Of a stretch of 64,000 nucleotides of DNA, positions 45,528-58,280 are shown one piece after another. The position numbers and the translations under genes are program-made. The DNA lies in NCBI GenBank assembly GCA_951802195.1, contig OX637631.1:434001-498000 (forward strand), given 5' to 3'. Source of the stretch: Tausonia pullulans. Its lineage: Eukaryota > Basidiomycota > Tremellomycetes > Cystofilobasidiales > Mrakiaceae. The notes under the pieces were generated by a model. That model was not told the origin of the DNA. It saw only the letters and a list, made by a program, of their open reading frames with translations, and searched no databases. Within the stretch, counting starts at the first letter, position 1; the number at the start of each line of letters is the position of its first letter.

Positions 45528-48500
45528 CTATTTCTTCGTCTTCAGTCCACCGAGCATCGATTTAAGCGCCCCGATCTGACCGCGAAGCTTGGCTGGGCGA
45601 GAGCCCCCGCCGCCGAAGGAGTCGCTCTTCTTGGACGAGATCGATGCTGTCGGGCTGCTCGGCCTCGGAGTAGGTTCGTCGGCAGGAGGGGCCACAGCAG
45701 CAGGCTTGGGCAGGACAGCTAATCCAGGAGTCGGAGGTGTAGCAATCCCCGGTCGTCGAGTCGGGAGGAGCACGCGGTGAGGCCCCGACTGGTGCGAGGT
45801 CGACGTCGATGCATCCTTCATCGACGAAGCGGACGACGACGACGTGGACTCAATGACGAGTCGCGTCCGGTGGAGCGACGAGCCCGTGCCCGTCGTTGAC
45901 GACGCCGATGAAGCGAGCTTGGGTCGTTCCGAAATGGTGTCGAGCCCAAGCTGGGGCGTTGACGAAGACGTGAATGCCTGCTGTCGAAGGACCGGTTTTG
46001 GCTGCTTCACCTTGGGCGGGCCAATCCTCGGCTTGGTGAAGATGTCGTCCGAGGTCGAAAGCTCTCCAGATCTTGTCATGTGGTGATGTCGAGGGAGCTG
46101 ATCGAGCTGGTAGGGAATCCCCGTCATCTGCTTAACGTTGGTCTGTCGCTTGGGGGCTGCAGGTCCTCCCCCTGCCGAGTACATGCTCGAGTTCTTAGAC
46201 GACGAGGGGCCGTAAGACCCTTGCGAGGAAGCCGAGGTCGCGTACGTCGAGATACTGCCGTTGTCCGAACCCGCGCGAGAGTAAATTGATCCGGGAGGGG
46301 AGGGGACCGAGCTCGTCGACGTCCGCGAGAGGCTCGCGGCAGGGGAGACCTCGGAGGACCCTCGTCGGACCCCAGGAGGCGGAAGAGGAGGGACGCCGCT
46401 AGGCGGGATGTCAGTGAGCTTGCGAGCGATGAGCACACGCCTTGTACCCGGGACGGCGCCCGAGCCGGCATCCCGTCGAGTCAAGAGGACCGTGGGGTCT
46501 GAGGCCGTCCCATGGAGAGAGGCAGACGAAGAGCCGCTGGGGACGGTGCCCGGATCTGAACGGCGCCACGAGACGCTGTCGCTGGCGTACGAGCGGGTCG
46601 AGTTGACAGACCCAACGGAGGAATGCGTCGAGTTAGAGGGCGAAGCACCCTTGCGTCGAGAACCTATGGCGAGGATGTTGTCCCTCGCGGCCGGACGTCC
46701 ACGCGCCCAGGACCCATCGGCGCTAGCGGCAGCAGCGGCTTCCTCTCGCTCCTTGGCGATGGCCCGGAGACTCTCGAGATCCGTCTGGTGCCTCCGAGTA
46801 GCAGAGGGTGTCCGCGCTGACGAGCCAGTCTCTCCCACAGCAGCAGCCGTCGAGGAGGAGGACGACCCCCTCCTAGGGGGCATCCCGGAAAAGGCTCCGC
46901 CAGCTCCGGGACCACGAAACCCGACGTAACTTGGCGGGGCGACACAGACGCTCTGAGGAGGCCGCGGATGCGTCATGGCGGAGATCTCGCGAGCAAGCGT
47001 CTGAGAGGCGAGCGCAAGCGCACGAGATGTCACCTCACGATTGCCGAGGCCGTCAAGCGAGCTGAAGCCGAGACCAAGACCGATGTTGGTGGCGGGCTCG
47101 GACGGACCGAGGGGAGGCGACCCAGGGGACGGGAGGCCAATGGTGGGGCTCGAGGGGGACACACTTGCAGCAGCGGCGAGAGCAGCAGCCTTGCCCTTCC
47201 GCACGCCTCGCTTACGGCGCTTGGAAGTGCCCGAAGTGGTCCGGGAGAAGGCCTCACCGTCGTCCTCGTTCTCGTTGTCGTTCTCAGCGTCGGTCGTCAA
47301 GGCCGAGTGGGGCACTTCGAAGGTCGGAGTGGAGACTGGAACGACGATGGTGCTCGCAGTGGTCGGAGGAGGAGCAAGCGCAGGTGCAAGCAGCGGCGGA
47401 GAGCTGGAATCCTCGCGAAGAGTCAAGGAAGAGGAGGGAGCTGGAAAAGGCGGCCGAGTGACGGCGGCGGCAGAAGATTTTAACTCGTCATAGAGAGGGG
47501 TAGAGGGAGGAGACACCTTCAGAGGGCTGAGGGGAGGGAGAGGGATTGTCTTGGTCTCTGCCGAGCCAGGCCCAGACGAAGGGGCGCTCTCCTGGGACGA
47601 GAGGGCCATCGCCTCCTCAGATCCAGAGCAGACAGAAGCGTCCACACTAGAGGCCGAGTGCGGCGGCTCAGGACTGGTCAAGTCCCTGGAAGGAGGAGGC
47701 GCCGGTATGGAAACGGTCGCACGAGCGGGTTCCGGGCTCGCTGGCAGGGACGGAAGGGAGGATGTCGAGGCACCCGAGCGCGGGGACGAGAGGGGGTTGC
47801 TGCCGCCGAGAGCGGAAGAGGGCGAGCCGATGGCGGGCGAGATGGGCGTTGTCGTCGTAGAGATCTCCGAAGAAGAGGCGAGGACATCGCCGAATCCCAT
47901 CCGAGGGGGCATGATCGGCGATTTGGCAAAGATTGAGCTCGTCTTGGGCTGGTATTGCTCAACGCGTTTCTTCTCAACCGAGAAGGGCGTCCGGACGGGT
48001 GGCCGCCTGCCCTTGTCATCGCTATCACCACCACCGTTGCCCGGATTGAGAGTAATCGCCTTCTTCGTTCCTCCGAGCATGTTGCGAAGCCCGCCAACCC
48101 AGCGACCGAACTCGCCAGCGGAGACACGCGCCTCCGGGTCCCAGGCGAGGACACGGGTGGCGAGGAACTCGGCGACCTCTTCACCCATGCCGGGGAACTT
48201 GGCCGCTAGGAAGCCTTTGGGGTCCTGTCGGAACGACTGGAAGGATGCGCAGGAAGGCGATGGGTCCGGCCAGGGGTTTTTGTGGAAGAGCTGAGAGCAG
48301 GCGGGCGATAAGGAGGAAGCACGCGTAAGCACGCGGGAGTTGCTAAGAGCACACACGCGCGCGGAAGGGGCAGCCCGCGTGTTACGCAAACTGACCATAT
48401 TGATTAGAACAATTCCGAGCGACCAAACGTCCGCTGGCGGGGGCCGGTAGCTCGGGCCAAGGTTATTGCGGCACTCGACGGCCATGTAGGCTGAGAACAG

Positions 48501-50403
48501 AAAATGGGATATGTTCAGTCTTGAGGGGAAAGGGGGGGGGGAGGGGTCGGTTACAAGGTAGACTCACGTCGACTGCCACATTCAACGTCCTCGCTCTCAG
48601 CCTCCGTGGTAGCAAGACCAAAGTCGGTGAGCTTGCAGACGACGCGGCCGCGCTCCTTGGCGGTGCTCTTCGTCTCAGTAACGATGACATTTTCCGGCTT
48701 GATGTCGCGGTGGGAGACGCCCGCGTTGTGGCACGCCTGGACGGCAGAGCACATTTGGGCAAACATGCTTGTAATGAGCCGGACACGGTGGGGCGCGAGC
48801 AGGAGCGGCGCCGGAAGCGCCGAGAGGAGCGACGGTGTCGGCGGGGTGAAAGCATTGCTGAGCCCTGACGAGAGCAGGAGCGACGAAGAAGGTGTCGGGA
48901 GGCCTCCGAGGGTCCTGTGGGGGGAGATGGAAAGCCCGAGGGTGCGTTCGGCGAGGTTGGAGATGTGCGGTGCCGAGCCGTGGTGCGGGGCCGGGTTGAG
49001 TGGCGTGATGGTAAGGTCGTGCGGCTGCTGCCTCGGCGGTGTCGGAGTGGTACCATCGGAGGACGCTCCAGGGGAGGCTGGCTTGGATCGCTCGAGCCAG
49101 TAGAAGAGGTCCTGGTGAAGAGGGAGAGAACATGCATAATCAGATGGTGAAACGGTGGCGACAGATATACAGTCTGCTCTCCGATCCGGCGTGCAGGCAG
49201 ACAAAGCAAGGCCCACGCATGCAGTCGCATGGCGACACACGCGCGCGTGCGCACGTACGATATCCAGCTCGCCGCGGGCCGATATCGGACGGAGGCGTAT
49301 TGCGTGCGGGCGGCGCGCGCGGGTGGAGAGAAAGAGACACAGGACGCACCTCGCCGGGACAAAGCTCGAGAACAAGAAATAGCCACTCGGGTGTCTGGAG
49401 CGTTTGGTACAGAGTGACGATGTTGGCGTGCGGGGCGAGCGACTGGTGGATCGTCGCCTAGAGCACAATTCCCAACCCAAGGCGAGATTCGCAAAGGAGG
49501 ACAGTCAGCATGGGCCGGGAATAAGGACGAAAGAGTGGAGAGGAGGCAGAAGGTGGAGGGGGAAAAGGTGGAGGGCTGACCTCAAACATCTGGACCTCGA
49601 GGCTCTCGTCACTGAGGTTGTGCTTGCTTAGACATTTTAGGGCTGTAGGGAGGAAGAGAAGAGGAAGGAGCGATGTAAGTAAGGAGCAAGCTATATGCGG
49701 CGAGAAGACTGGGCAAGACAAGCGCGGATGAGACCGCAGGAGGAAGCGACGCCAACTCACCGAACTCGCGGCCGTATTGCCTCCCTCTGCCCGTGCCCGC
49801 CCCCAGGCCGACGATGCCATCCTCGGACTCAAGCTCCCACTCAAGGTCGTCGCTCTCCGCCTCGTCGAGGACCTCTCGGACGAGGTACACAACTGCGTAC
49901 GACCCCGTCCCGAGCCGGCGGACAATCTCAAGCCGGTTGAGCGCCGGAGGGGGGATCTCCGCCTGCCGCTGCTGGAATCGATGTGGCTTGACGGGGAGCA
50001 AGGGCGCGAGCGAGCTCGACGCGGGCAGCGGCTTGTGGGGTGCGAGGATGTCGCCCTCCGTGAAGGGCGGCTCGAGAAGTCTCCGCTTCCCCGGAGGACC
50101 GGAGGACATGTCGCTCCGCTCGCTGCCAGGCCTCGACCGTGTGAAGCCGTCGCCGGAGAGCTGGTCGTTGTCCGCGCCACGGACGCCTCCGGCACTGCTA
50201 CCGCTCCCGCTCGCTCCAACGTCGAGAGCCGCCGCCGCCTGGGCGCCGAGCAGGCCCCGGGCGAGCGAGACGCTGACGGCCATGGCCTTTCGGCGGGAGG
50301 CCGTCCGGGAGCGCTGGCCGCCGGCAAGGGACGTCGAGGGCGAGGGAAGCGGCGAGAACGTTGGCGAGGGAAGCGAGTCATCCGGCGAGAGCGGGGATAG
50401 CAT
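45528..50403 (-). CDS. Ser/Thr protein kinase, Ran1/Sks1/Ksp1-like, with giant tail
   Basis: Six exons (50403-49761, 49642-49581, 49457-49350, 49111-48568, 48490-48396, 48290-45528) give 1404 residues. After a Ser/Pro-rich N-terminus the kinase begins with LGTGSYAVVYLVREV (from 164). Then come Lys 217 in ALKCLSK, HRDIKPEN (405-412), DFG (434-436) and PYMAVEC in the usual APE position. LGTGSYAVVYLV resembles the Ran1/Vhs1/Sks1 group, which acts in nutrient and meiosis control; that assignment is from family memory. Odd features are about 95 inserted residues of Pro/Ser-rich sequence between FYWLERSK (about 281) and RLITSMFAQM (about 382), and Val in place of Pro in APE. Some 850 residues of Ser/Pro-rich disorder follow the C-lobe. 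Confidence 0.88.
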
Positions 50404-53400
50404 GGCGGCGGGAGTAGTATGCGTAGGCGTGGGTGTGGATATGGGCGATAGAGAGCGAGCGAGAGTGAGCGAGAGGAGAGAGTGAAGACCGAGAAGAGAC
50501 GAGCGAGAGAGGGGGGGGATGGGGGCGAGACGTGGAGCGAGCGAGGTCAAGGATGAGAGGTGGAGGGACGTTCGTAGATCTCCGGCCGGCGTGCTCGTTC
50601 CTGGGTTGCTCGCGGGATGAACGTGCTTCTCCCTTCGGAGGAGACGGTTGGTCCTTGAGCGAGGAGGACGGGAGGGGAGGGGGCGGGGGGGGGGGGGAGG
50701 AGAAGGAAAGGCGAGCGGGAGAGCGAGAAGCGAGCTAGGATGAGGCTGAGAGAGAGGGAGCAGGCTGGGGGAAACCAGAGGTGCAGTGGGGGCGATGAGG
50801 AGCGCGAGGGCCCGGCAGTCGAGGGCTCGTGTCCGCATGGCGACGTTTCGCTCTGGCTCTTTCTCGCCCGCCCTGGCTGACTCTCCCTCCTCTGTCCTCA
50901 GCGGTCCCGCGCCGCGAGCAGACCCCCTCCACATCCCTCGCACCACGCCTAGCCAGTCGCCCAACCCATTTCGCATCGCTGGCAGCTCGCCATTACAAAC
51001 ATCGATCGCGTCCCTCCCAAGACATTACTGCGTCGGGTAGCCCGCCGCCCTCGTTTCTTCGCTTTGCTCCTTTATGGTGATCCAAACAATATAACCGCCC
51101 ATCATCGGTCTAAGCAGGCTGCTGCCCGTCACCGCCACGTGCAGCATCGCGCCTGGCCTGGGTTCTCTGTCATGCCATCCCCCTCAGTCTCTCTCGCGTC
51201 ACATAGCAAGCGATACGGCCCGGAGGAATCCAACGAAACGAAAGCGTCGACGGTTGCAAGGGCACGCCCAAGCGAGCGGTAGAGAGCCGGCCGATGAGAC
51301 GGCCTGCGTCCTCCTTCCACCCCTGAAGCCTGTTCTGTTCCTCTTCCCTTTCATTGGGCGCTTTTTCTGGGCTAAGACCGGCCGGCATTGGGCTGGCCCA
51401 CGAAAGGCTGGGCGCGCGCGCGGGCAGAGGGGAGAAGGGAAGAGGAGCCGCGTGGCACTTCAATTTGCTGTTGTTCGTCCTCTGCTGTGCACCTTACTCG
51501 GGAGGGAAGACACCGCCCTCCTCCGCCCCTCGCGGAAAGAGGGAACCCCACGAGGAACGCGAATTCCCGCGCTTGAGCCAAGCTCAAGCTCTCGCTCTCG
51601 CTCGCTCACTGGACAGGAAGCAGGGAGTGAGACGGGGGATCTTTTGCTCCGGCATCCATGCATGCATCTCGCCTGTCATTGATCGGCCCCAGGGAGGCGG
51701 AGGTAGGAACGACAAGCACACATCTTCCACCTGCTGGACTGGCGACAGCTAAGGATGGATGGCCAGCAGCACAATCTAACGGAGCTAGACGTGACGTTGT
51801 CGCCCTCGTCAGCCCCTCCCCTGATCTACTGCCCGCTTCGTGCTCGCGGTGACGCGAGCGAGGGTCCCCTGCTACGGAATCAGGGGTTGGATAGAGTCTG
51901 GATGACTCGTCGCTGCTATCTTCCATTCAATTATACCTACCCCACAAGCGTGGACAAGCTCTTCGGCCGCCCTTCATTCACTCTTTCACCACGCGCTCCA
52001 CTTCATACCTGCGGCGTTCACACTAGTGGCCGCCACCACTGACGTTCCTCATCTCTGCTGTTCGCGGTAAGCTCTGACTCTTTGTTATGGCGGTGGCGAC
52101 AGCCAGCTTTACTAGCAGACGGATGCTGTGGCTGCTCGTCCGGGCGCTTTTCCCCAAGTTCTTTCCCCGGACAGAACGACAAGCACACACACACACAAAA
52201 AAAAGAAAAAAGGGCGGGGGCGGGGGGTCTAGAACCCGAACGGAGCCGAAATTGACATTCTGGGTTAACTTCGTCAGAGCTCGATCGAACAAATGAGCGC
52301 CTGTTGGTCTTTATTCACTCAATGTCAGTCCGCGCTCTGCTTTTGCCGTCTGCTCAAAGTCGTAGTTCCCGGCCGGACTGGCTCTGCCTGCCTCGCTGAG
52401 CACGCGCGGCACCGGGCATGTGCTCCCGTGAACGTTGTTATCGCCTTTTTGCGTCCTCTTCACACGTTTTTCCATCTCTCAGGTTCTTTGTGCCCACGTT
52501 CTTTGTGCATCGCCTTCGCAAGCGAGCCATGCACGCGCGACAGACCAGATCAGACAATAGGGAGGAAGGCTCTCTCGTGCGAGCTCCGTGTGCCAAGGAC
52601 TTGAACTGCATGACACGGCAATCTCGACAGTTCACGGCTTGATCACTTGCCATTATATTTGACCAACGTGGGAGCGTCCTGACCCCTGGCAGCTTGAATT
52701 GCATGCGGCGCGCTGTTGTTCGTAATTATGTTGATATTAGCGAGGACAAAAAAAGTTGTTGTGGGCAGAAAATCCACTTGATATATTGACATACTGCCAA
52801 GGCAGATTCGGGCTAGGGGTCGGTCGATCCTTTAAAAGTTCTCGGCGTCGTGTTGAGAAGAGACATGCGCTGCAGCTCCATATCAACTCTCATCTAGATG
52901 ACAACGCATTGGCAGACATGAACGGGGATTGCAATCTCGCTCGACGCGACTTAGCCTACCCTGAATCCAAAGGTCTTCTCGAAAAGCAAGGTTGCTGAGA
53001 TGGACGACTCGAATTTCCAAGTGCGACTGTCATGAGGTTTGCCATGCGATCCGGGATCGGTGGACGAGTGTCACTTCGATGTTTTTTTTTTGCACTCGCA
53101 GTTGTGCCCAGTCATTCAGCAATTTCCTCTCTTGACACCGATATCAACCTTTCCAGGTAATGTCTTGTTACCCCTCTCCTAACATAGGCAAGCTATCGCT
53201 TGAAGTAAGGTGGAGGAAGGATGTAGAGCCGCCTGATGCCTTCCCTTCCGAAAATTATCAACCCCTCCGTCAGGGAGCTCTTCTTATCTTCGCCCCCCTG
53301 TTTCGTCTTCCTCCAACCGCCGGCCATCCGACTAGAACGTGCATCCCCGGCGCGGTCATCGGTGCAATCGCAGCTTTCATCTCCGCCGCCTTCATCCCGA

Positions 53401-53503
53401 ACGAGACGGTCTTTGTCTTCACGTCTGATCAGATCCCCGACCTTTATCTCAATTTCCATACGTCGCCACCGGACAATAGACAGGAAAACCCCACGTCTGA
53501 CCC
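50404..53503. other. Gene-poor 3 kb; kinase promoter at its left end
   Basis: Nothing with recognisable motifs was found on either strand. A 13-G run (50685-50697) and purine-rich DNA (about 50460-50760) form the upstream region of the kinase gene, and are CT-rich on its own strand. A (CA)n and A-rich tract lies near 52188-52213. The rest has many short frames without conserved blocks and is less GC-rich after 52600. Confidence 0.4.
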
Positions 53504-54480
53504 ATGACCTATTCACTTATGGCTCAGATAACGTCGCTGACCGACGACCTGATGCAACATCCCTCCTCACCCCCTCCCTTGTCTGGGCCAAATGTCTGGG
53601 CTACAGGACGGACGGGGGGGGGGTGGGGGGGGGGGGGGGTGGGGGGGGGTGGCAGCGGATCCCCTTCTGCGAGGAAGCTGGCCTCGAAATTCCAAATCAT
53701 CTTGCCATTGGGATCGATCTATGAGTCGAGTGGGATCTGTGCCAACGAGGAGGAGGCCCCTTTTAGGTGAGTAGATGGGCTACGATCATCGAACGAGAGC
53801 GGGGTTGAGATTCCCTGTCATGCCTCCAACACCCGCGGATGAGCTGTCCCAGCCCATGCCCTCCCATTACCTCCTAACTCCCCGCTCCGGTTCGTACTCA
53901 ATTGCTCTCGCAGCCTCTTCCCCCTCCTTCAGATCCTCCTGTCTCTTCGAAGTAGAGCTTTAGAAGAAGCCCTAGTCCATCCCCTCGTCGTCATCGTCGT
54001 CTTCGCCCTCGCCCCTCTCGGCCACTCACACTCTGGCGCATGCATTGTCTGCACCCACGCAATCGACTTTCGAGCTCCTCCTTCAGACGGCCATGTCAGC
54101 CATTCGCAAGCTGCTCCTATACGCTCCTCCGCCTATCGGGCGCGACGATGACCTCGGCATCGTCCAAGATGACATCCTCCTCATCGTCCACAGCTTCCTG
54201 GTGAGCTCGAAGTGTGTGTCTAATGATCGGAGTACAATCGGACAGAGAACGGAGCATTTCCAGTCTTACTCTCCACCTAGATAATGACCACCATGCTGCT
54301 GCCTAAGCTCGCCGATACCGATGAGATGCAGACGCACGTCATCAAATCGGTTCTCGGCTGCAGCTCGCTCTTACGTCAGCTGTGGCCTAGCGAGAGACAG
54401 CCCTTCAGCCTCATCGCAACCATGGGCAATGGCTCGCTTCTTTTTTCAATGAGCTCCCCGGTCACATCATGTCTTTTCAT
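53504..54480 (+). pseudogene. Possible decayed gene of unknown family
   Basis: Three protein-like stretches lie on the plus strand in order. The first is MAQITSLTDDLMQHPSSPPP up to a long G tract, then SPSARKLASKFQIILPLG. The second is MPPTPADELSQPMPSHYLLT up to CLFEVEL. The third, after two TAG codons in the same frame, is a Ser run, STFELLLQTAMSAIRKLLLY and DDILLIVHSFL. A plausible intron (54201-54280) would then join IMTTMLLPKLADTDEM. In-frame TAGs where CAG would fit, and frame mismatches near the G tract, suggest decay. The family is not recognised and an intact gene with unusual splicing is not excluded. Confidence 0.3.
53614..53649. repeat. Interrupted poly-G tract
   Basis: Runs of 10, 15 and 9 G are separated by single T bases. 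It is likely to be length-variable, error-prone in assembly and capable of forming G-quadruplexes. Confidence 0.9.
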
Positions 54481-55135
54481 GTATGCTGTCTCCCCTCACC
54501 CGCTCACACACGGTGTGCATGCCCAAGTCCCGGCAAATTTACCCTTTGCCTTGCGTCCCATGGCTGCCAGCTAGGCACCTCTCCGCTCCTTGTGCGGCGA
54601 GCCCACGACACCTTCCCCATTGGCCCGCCCTCCTCCGGCCGGGCCCCGAGATCGCCGTCGTCTAGACAGATGGATGGCTTCACGCGCGGAGGGATCTTCT
54701 CGTCACCCCGAGGTTTTCCTAGCCTCTGACTTGGACCACGCTCGTTTCCTTTTGACTCGCGAGGAGGCAGGCGATCCAGTCTGCCACGCTCGTCCGCCCG
54801 AGAGAGCCGTCTCCAGGCGAAGGAGAGAGCGCGCGAGGCGGTGGGACGGACGGACGCTGGTCAACCGCCGCGCTGATCTCGGGATCTATCTGACTTTGTG
54901 AGATGGGCGCACGTTGGTGGTGAGCGTTCGTTCGCGGACTTTTACAGCACAGGTACCTCCCGAAATCTCACTTCGCAGGACAACGTCCTCTCAGCCCTCG
55001 GCAGTTGGCCTTACCCCCGGTCACCACCGCATTCGCTGTTCGGAACAGGCTTCAACCAAGACATCGATCGGGGAATAGTGGAGGAAAAGCGCAAAGGGGA
55101 GGACTAAACACAAAACGGAGAGGAACAAACAATAT
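54481..55135. other. Intergenic before the transaldolase 3' end
   Basis: No coding blocks are recognised. The right end should contain the transaldolase 3' UTR, read on the minus strand. Confidence 0.45.
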
Positions 55136-57050
55136 CTACTGCTGGAGGCGAGTGCGGAGAACGTTCTTGAGCTCGGCTCCGTCCTCAGCGAACTTGCGGA
55201 TGCCCTCGTGGAGCCTGAGGAGAAGAGACGACGTCAGATCGCAGACTGAAAGGCGTACTAGCGAAAGAGACCCACTTCTCGAACGCCATCTGATCGGCGA
55301 GGAGCTCCCAGCGGAACTCGGGCTCGTTGTCAATGAAGGTGACCCTGCCAGAGGGAGAAGGGGAAGGAGAGAGGAGTCAACATCAGCTTCAGCTCTCCGT
55401 CATACTGCTCGTATCAAACACGCACTTGGCGATGGGCTCGTCCTTCTTGGCGGTCTCGGACGCGAGCTTCTTAGGGACCTGCTCGGTGGAGTTCTTGAGC
55501 TCCTCAAGGAGGGCCGGGGCGATAGTGAGGTAGTCGACACCAGCAAGAGCCTTGATCTCGCCAGTGTTGCGGAAGCTGGATTGGTGTAGAGAATGAGGGG
55601 GTAAGGAATGAGAAGAGGCGGAGATGGAATTAAGGAACAGGTCAGCGCACGCTCCACGTCACCCAACCAAAGCACCGAACACCTACGAAGCACCCATGAC
55701 GATGGTAGGGTAGTTGTGCTGCTTGTAGTAGTTGAAGATCTTCTTGACCGAGATGACTCCAGGGTCTGTTCTCCGCCGAAGAGAGCGTCCTTCATCAGCA
55801 CGGAGACAACACTCGGATTCCAACGCTTATCACCCACCCTCGTCTCCCTCGTACGTCTTGCCAGTCGACTTCTTGTACCAGTCAAGAATCCGGCCAACGA
55901 ACGGCGAGATGAGCGTGACACCAGCCTCAGCGCAGGCGACAGCCTGGCCGAAACCGAAGAGAAGGGTGAGGTTGCAGTGGATGCCGTCCTCCTTCTCGAG
56001 CTGGCGGGCAGCCTGGATACCCTCCCAAGTGGAAGCGATCTTGATGAGGACGCGGTCCTTGGAGACTCCGACGGACTTGTAGAGAGCGATGAGCTCGTGG
56101 GCCTGAGAACGAACAACCGATGTGCGTCAGCTCAATGCATCGATGCATTGTGTGTGAAAGCAAATGATAGACGCACCTTCTTGATGGTGGCCTCCTTGTC
56201 GAAAGAGAGGCGGGCGTCGACCTCGGTCGAGACACGGCCGGGGATGAGAGCGAGGATCTGCTTGCCGAACTCGACGAGCTGTGGAAATAAACAGTATAAC
56301 GAAACAGAGAAGGGAGAGGAAAAAAAAGGACAGGTGTCAATCGGGGTTGATCTCTCGGAGGCACCCTCCGAAGGCGCCGGACGAGGCCACTCGGTTCTGG
56401 GGAAGGCGCGCGGCAATATATCGATGGGGCGAAGACAGTAGACGTACGAGACGGTCGGTGGCGTGCTCGACCTGCTCGTCGAGGGATCTAGAGGGCAGTT
56501 CGTCAGGTTGCTGAACACGTAGCCATAGACGAGAACGACGACTCACCCTCCCTTCTGCTTGGCGTACTCGAGAGCAGGGGCGAAGAGCTTAGCACTGGAG
56601 AAAGCACGCAAACAGGAGGAACAGTCAATCGACGTCAACGCGAAAGAGCGAAATGCAGACCAGCTACGTACTACTTCTCCTGCTTGGTGGCGGCAAGGAT
56701 GAGAGAGGGGTTGGTGGTGGCCTTGATTGGGTGAAGGCGAGGAAGGGAAGAAAGGAAAGCGATTGCGTCAGCTACTGGGTCCTCGCTCGACCGTGCGTGC
56801 GAAAAGAGCGCCCGCCATCATCAGCGACTCACGTCCTGGGGCTGGTAAACAGCGATAGACTCGAAGTCTGAAGCGAAGAGAGCGTCGCGCGACGATGGTT
56901 GTGGCTATATGTCAGCACCACAGCGGGAAAAAAACGGGGGGAGAGGACAAAGAAGAGACGGGACGGCGACGACGAGGACCAGGACTGACCTCCAGAGTCA
57001 GAGACGACGACGGTGCCGGAGGCCTTGAGCTGGTCGAGAGCGGAGGACAT
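55136..57050 (-). CDS. TAL1: Transaldolase
   Basis: Eleven exons (57050-56990, 56867-56833, 56721-56675, 56594-56547, 56487-56448, 56278-56177, 56102-55838, 55765-55687, 55575-55426, 55344-55276, 55214-55136) give 324 residues, the standard length. Signature blocks are [22 protein letters not shown], the active-site [12 protein letters not shown] with the Schiff-base Lys 132, [17 protein letters not shown] and [13 protein letters not shown]. The enzyme moves a dihydroxyacetone unit between sedoheptulose-7-phosphate and glyceraldehyde-3-phosphate in the cytosolic pentose phosphate pathway. Codon use is strongly C-ending, fitting high expression. Confidence 0.97.
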
Positions 57051-58280
57051 GACGGAGGCTGAGACGGATATTTTGGGGGAAGGAAGGAGTGCGGTGGTGG
57101 TGGTGGTTGGTGGGTGGAGGGCAGCGCAAAGTGAACCGCTCCCATCTCCTTACCTGGAGGGGGCGGAGGCAAGGGTCCGCTCTCGGACGGGTGGACGGGT
57201 GGGGGGTGCGGCAATGGGGCAACGGTGAGGACATCAGCTCGGCGGACCCCCACTTCCGCTGCCCCTCTTCCGTCAGTCCTCTCCTCCTTCTTTCTACGGC
57301 CGATCGGGTTGGGCACCCAGACACGTCATGAACCAGGAGCATCATCTTAACAGCCGTGATCTTCACGCAGTAGTTGAGCCAGCTTGACCCGAGCTGGCCG
57401 AAGCTCGACCTGGCACGAGGGTGCTTGTGCAAACAGACGAACAACCTGTCTGTCTCTTCCTCTGTGCATAGCGGATCCGCATCGGCCGGCCCGGGTCGAA
57501 CAGAGGGGCGCGAGGAACCGCTGCGAGCGAGAGGAGGGAGAAAGCGGAGGCGGGGAAAGCGCACCTTCGACCCTTGCTCCAGCTGTTCCTCCTCGAACTC
57601 CAGACAGACACATTTCATGTCCTTAGACGGGGTTCATGACGAGGGGATTGCGTAAGAGGGGCCTCTCCCTGGGTTTCCACCACCTTCGTCCGGAAGAGGC
57701 GAGCGAGCCTTGAAAGGGCGGCCCTCTCCACTGGTCGTCCGTCCTGCTGACCCGTTCCTGAGCGGCAAGCCACCTGTACCCCACTTCCACGCCTCAACCT
57801 CGTTCTACTCTCTTTGGTCGCCGGCGGCCCGGAGCAGCTTCCTGAACTCGGAACTGCTCCAAGGATCCGCTCAGACCGCGGTTCCTTTTCTCATCGCTGT
57901 TGACACCGATTAAGATTAACGGGCAGGAAACGGGTCGCAACGAGCATGATTGTGGGTCAGACCATTCTGCTGCGCGCGCCAAACTTCAAGCGCTGAATAG
58001 CCCTAGGTGGAGCGCTTGGACATGCTCATATTGGCATGACCTTGCTCTCTCTCTGCATGATTGATCGGAAACTTGCATCCGAAGAGAATGATGCGCTCTC
58101 TCCTTCGACAGGCAGACAGGCAGGGTGGGTGTCATCATGCCGCCGGATCAACAGCGGCCCTTCACCTTTGGAGGGCCCCGCCTCAACCACCATTCCCGCT
58201 CGTTTAGTTGCCCTCAACCACCAGCCCATCCGAATTCTTTGACCGGAGACACGTCTTCGCACCCCCAGTAGCCCCAAAAT
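57051..58280. other. Transaldolase promoter and gene-free spacer
   Basis: No conserved coding sequence is seen. The first 100 bases upstream of TAL1 are pyrimidine-rich on its strand. Confidence 0.45.

Noticed and set aside
47551-48294. A 247-codon plus-strand frame opposite the kinase tail
   Set aside because: Low-complexity shadow; the minus strand has the kinase in frame through six exons.
50404-53503. Search for retroelement or virus-derived sequence in the gene-poor stretch
   Set aside because: No terminal repeats, reverse-transcriptase, integrase or capsid-like blocks were recognised; nothing to report.
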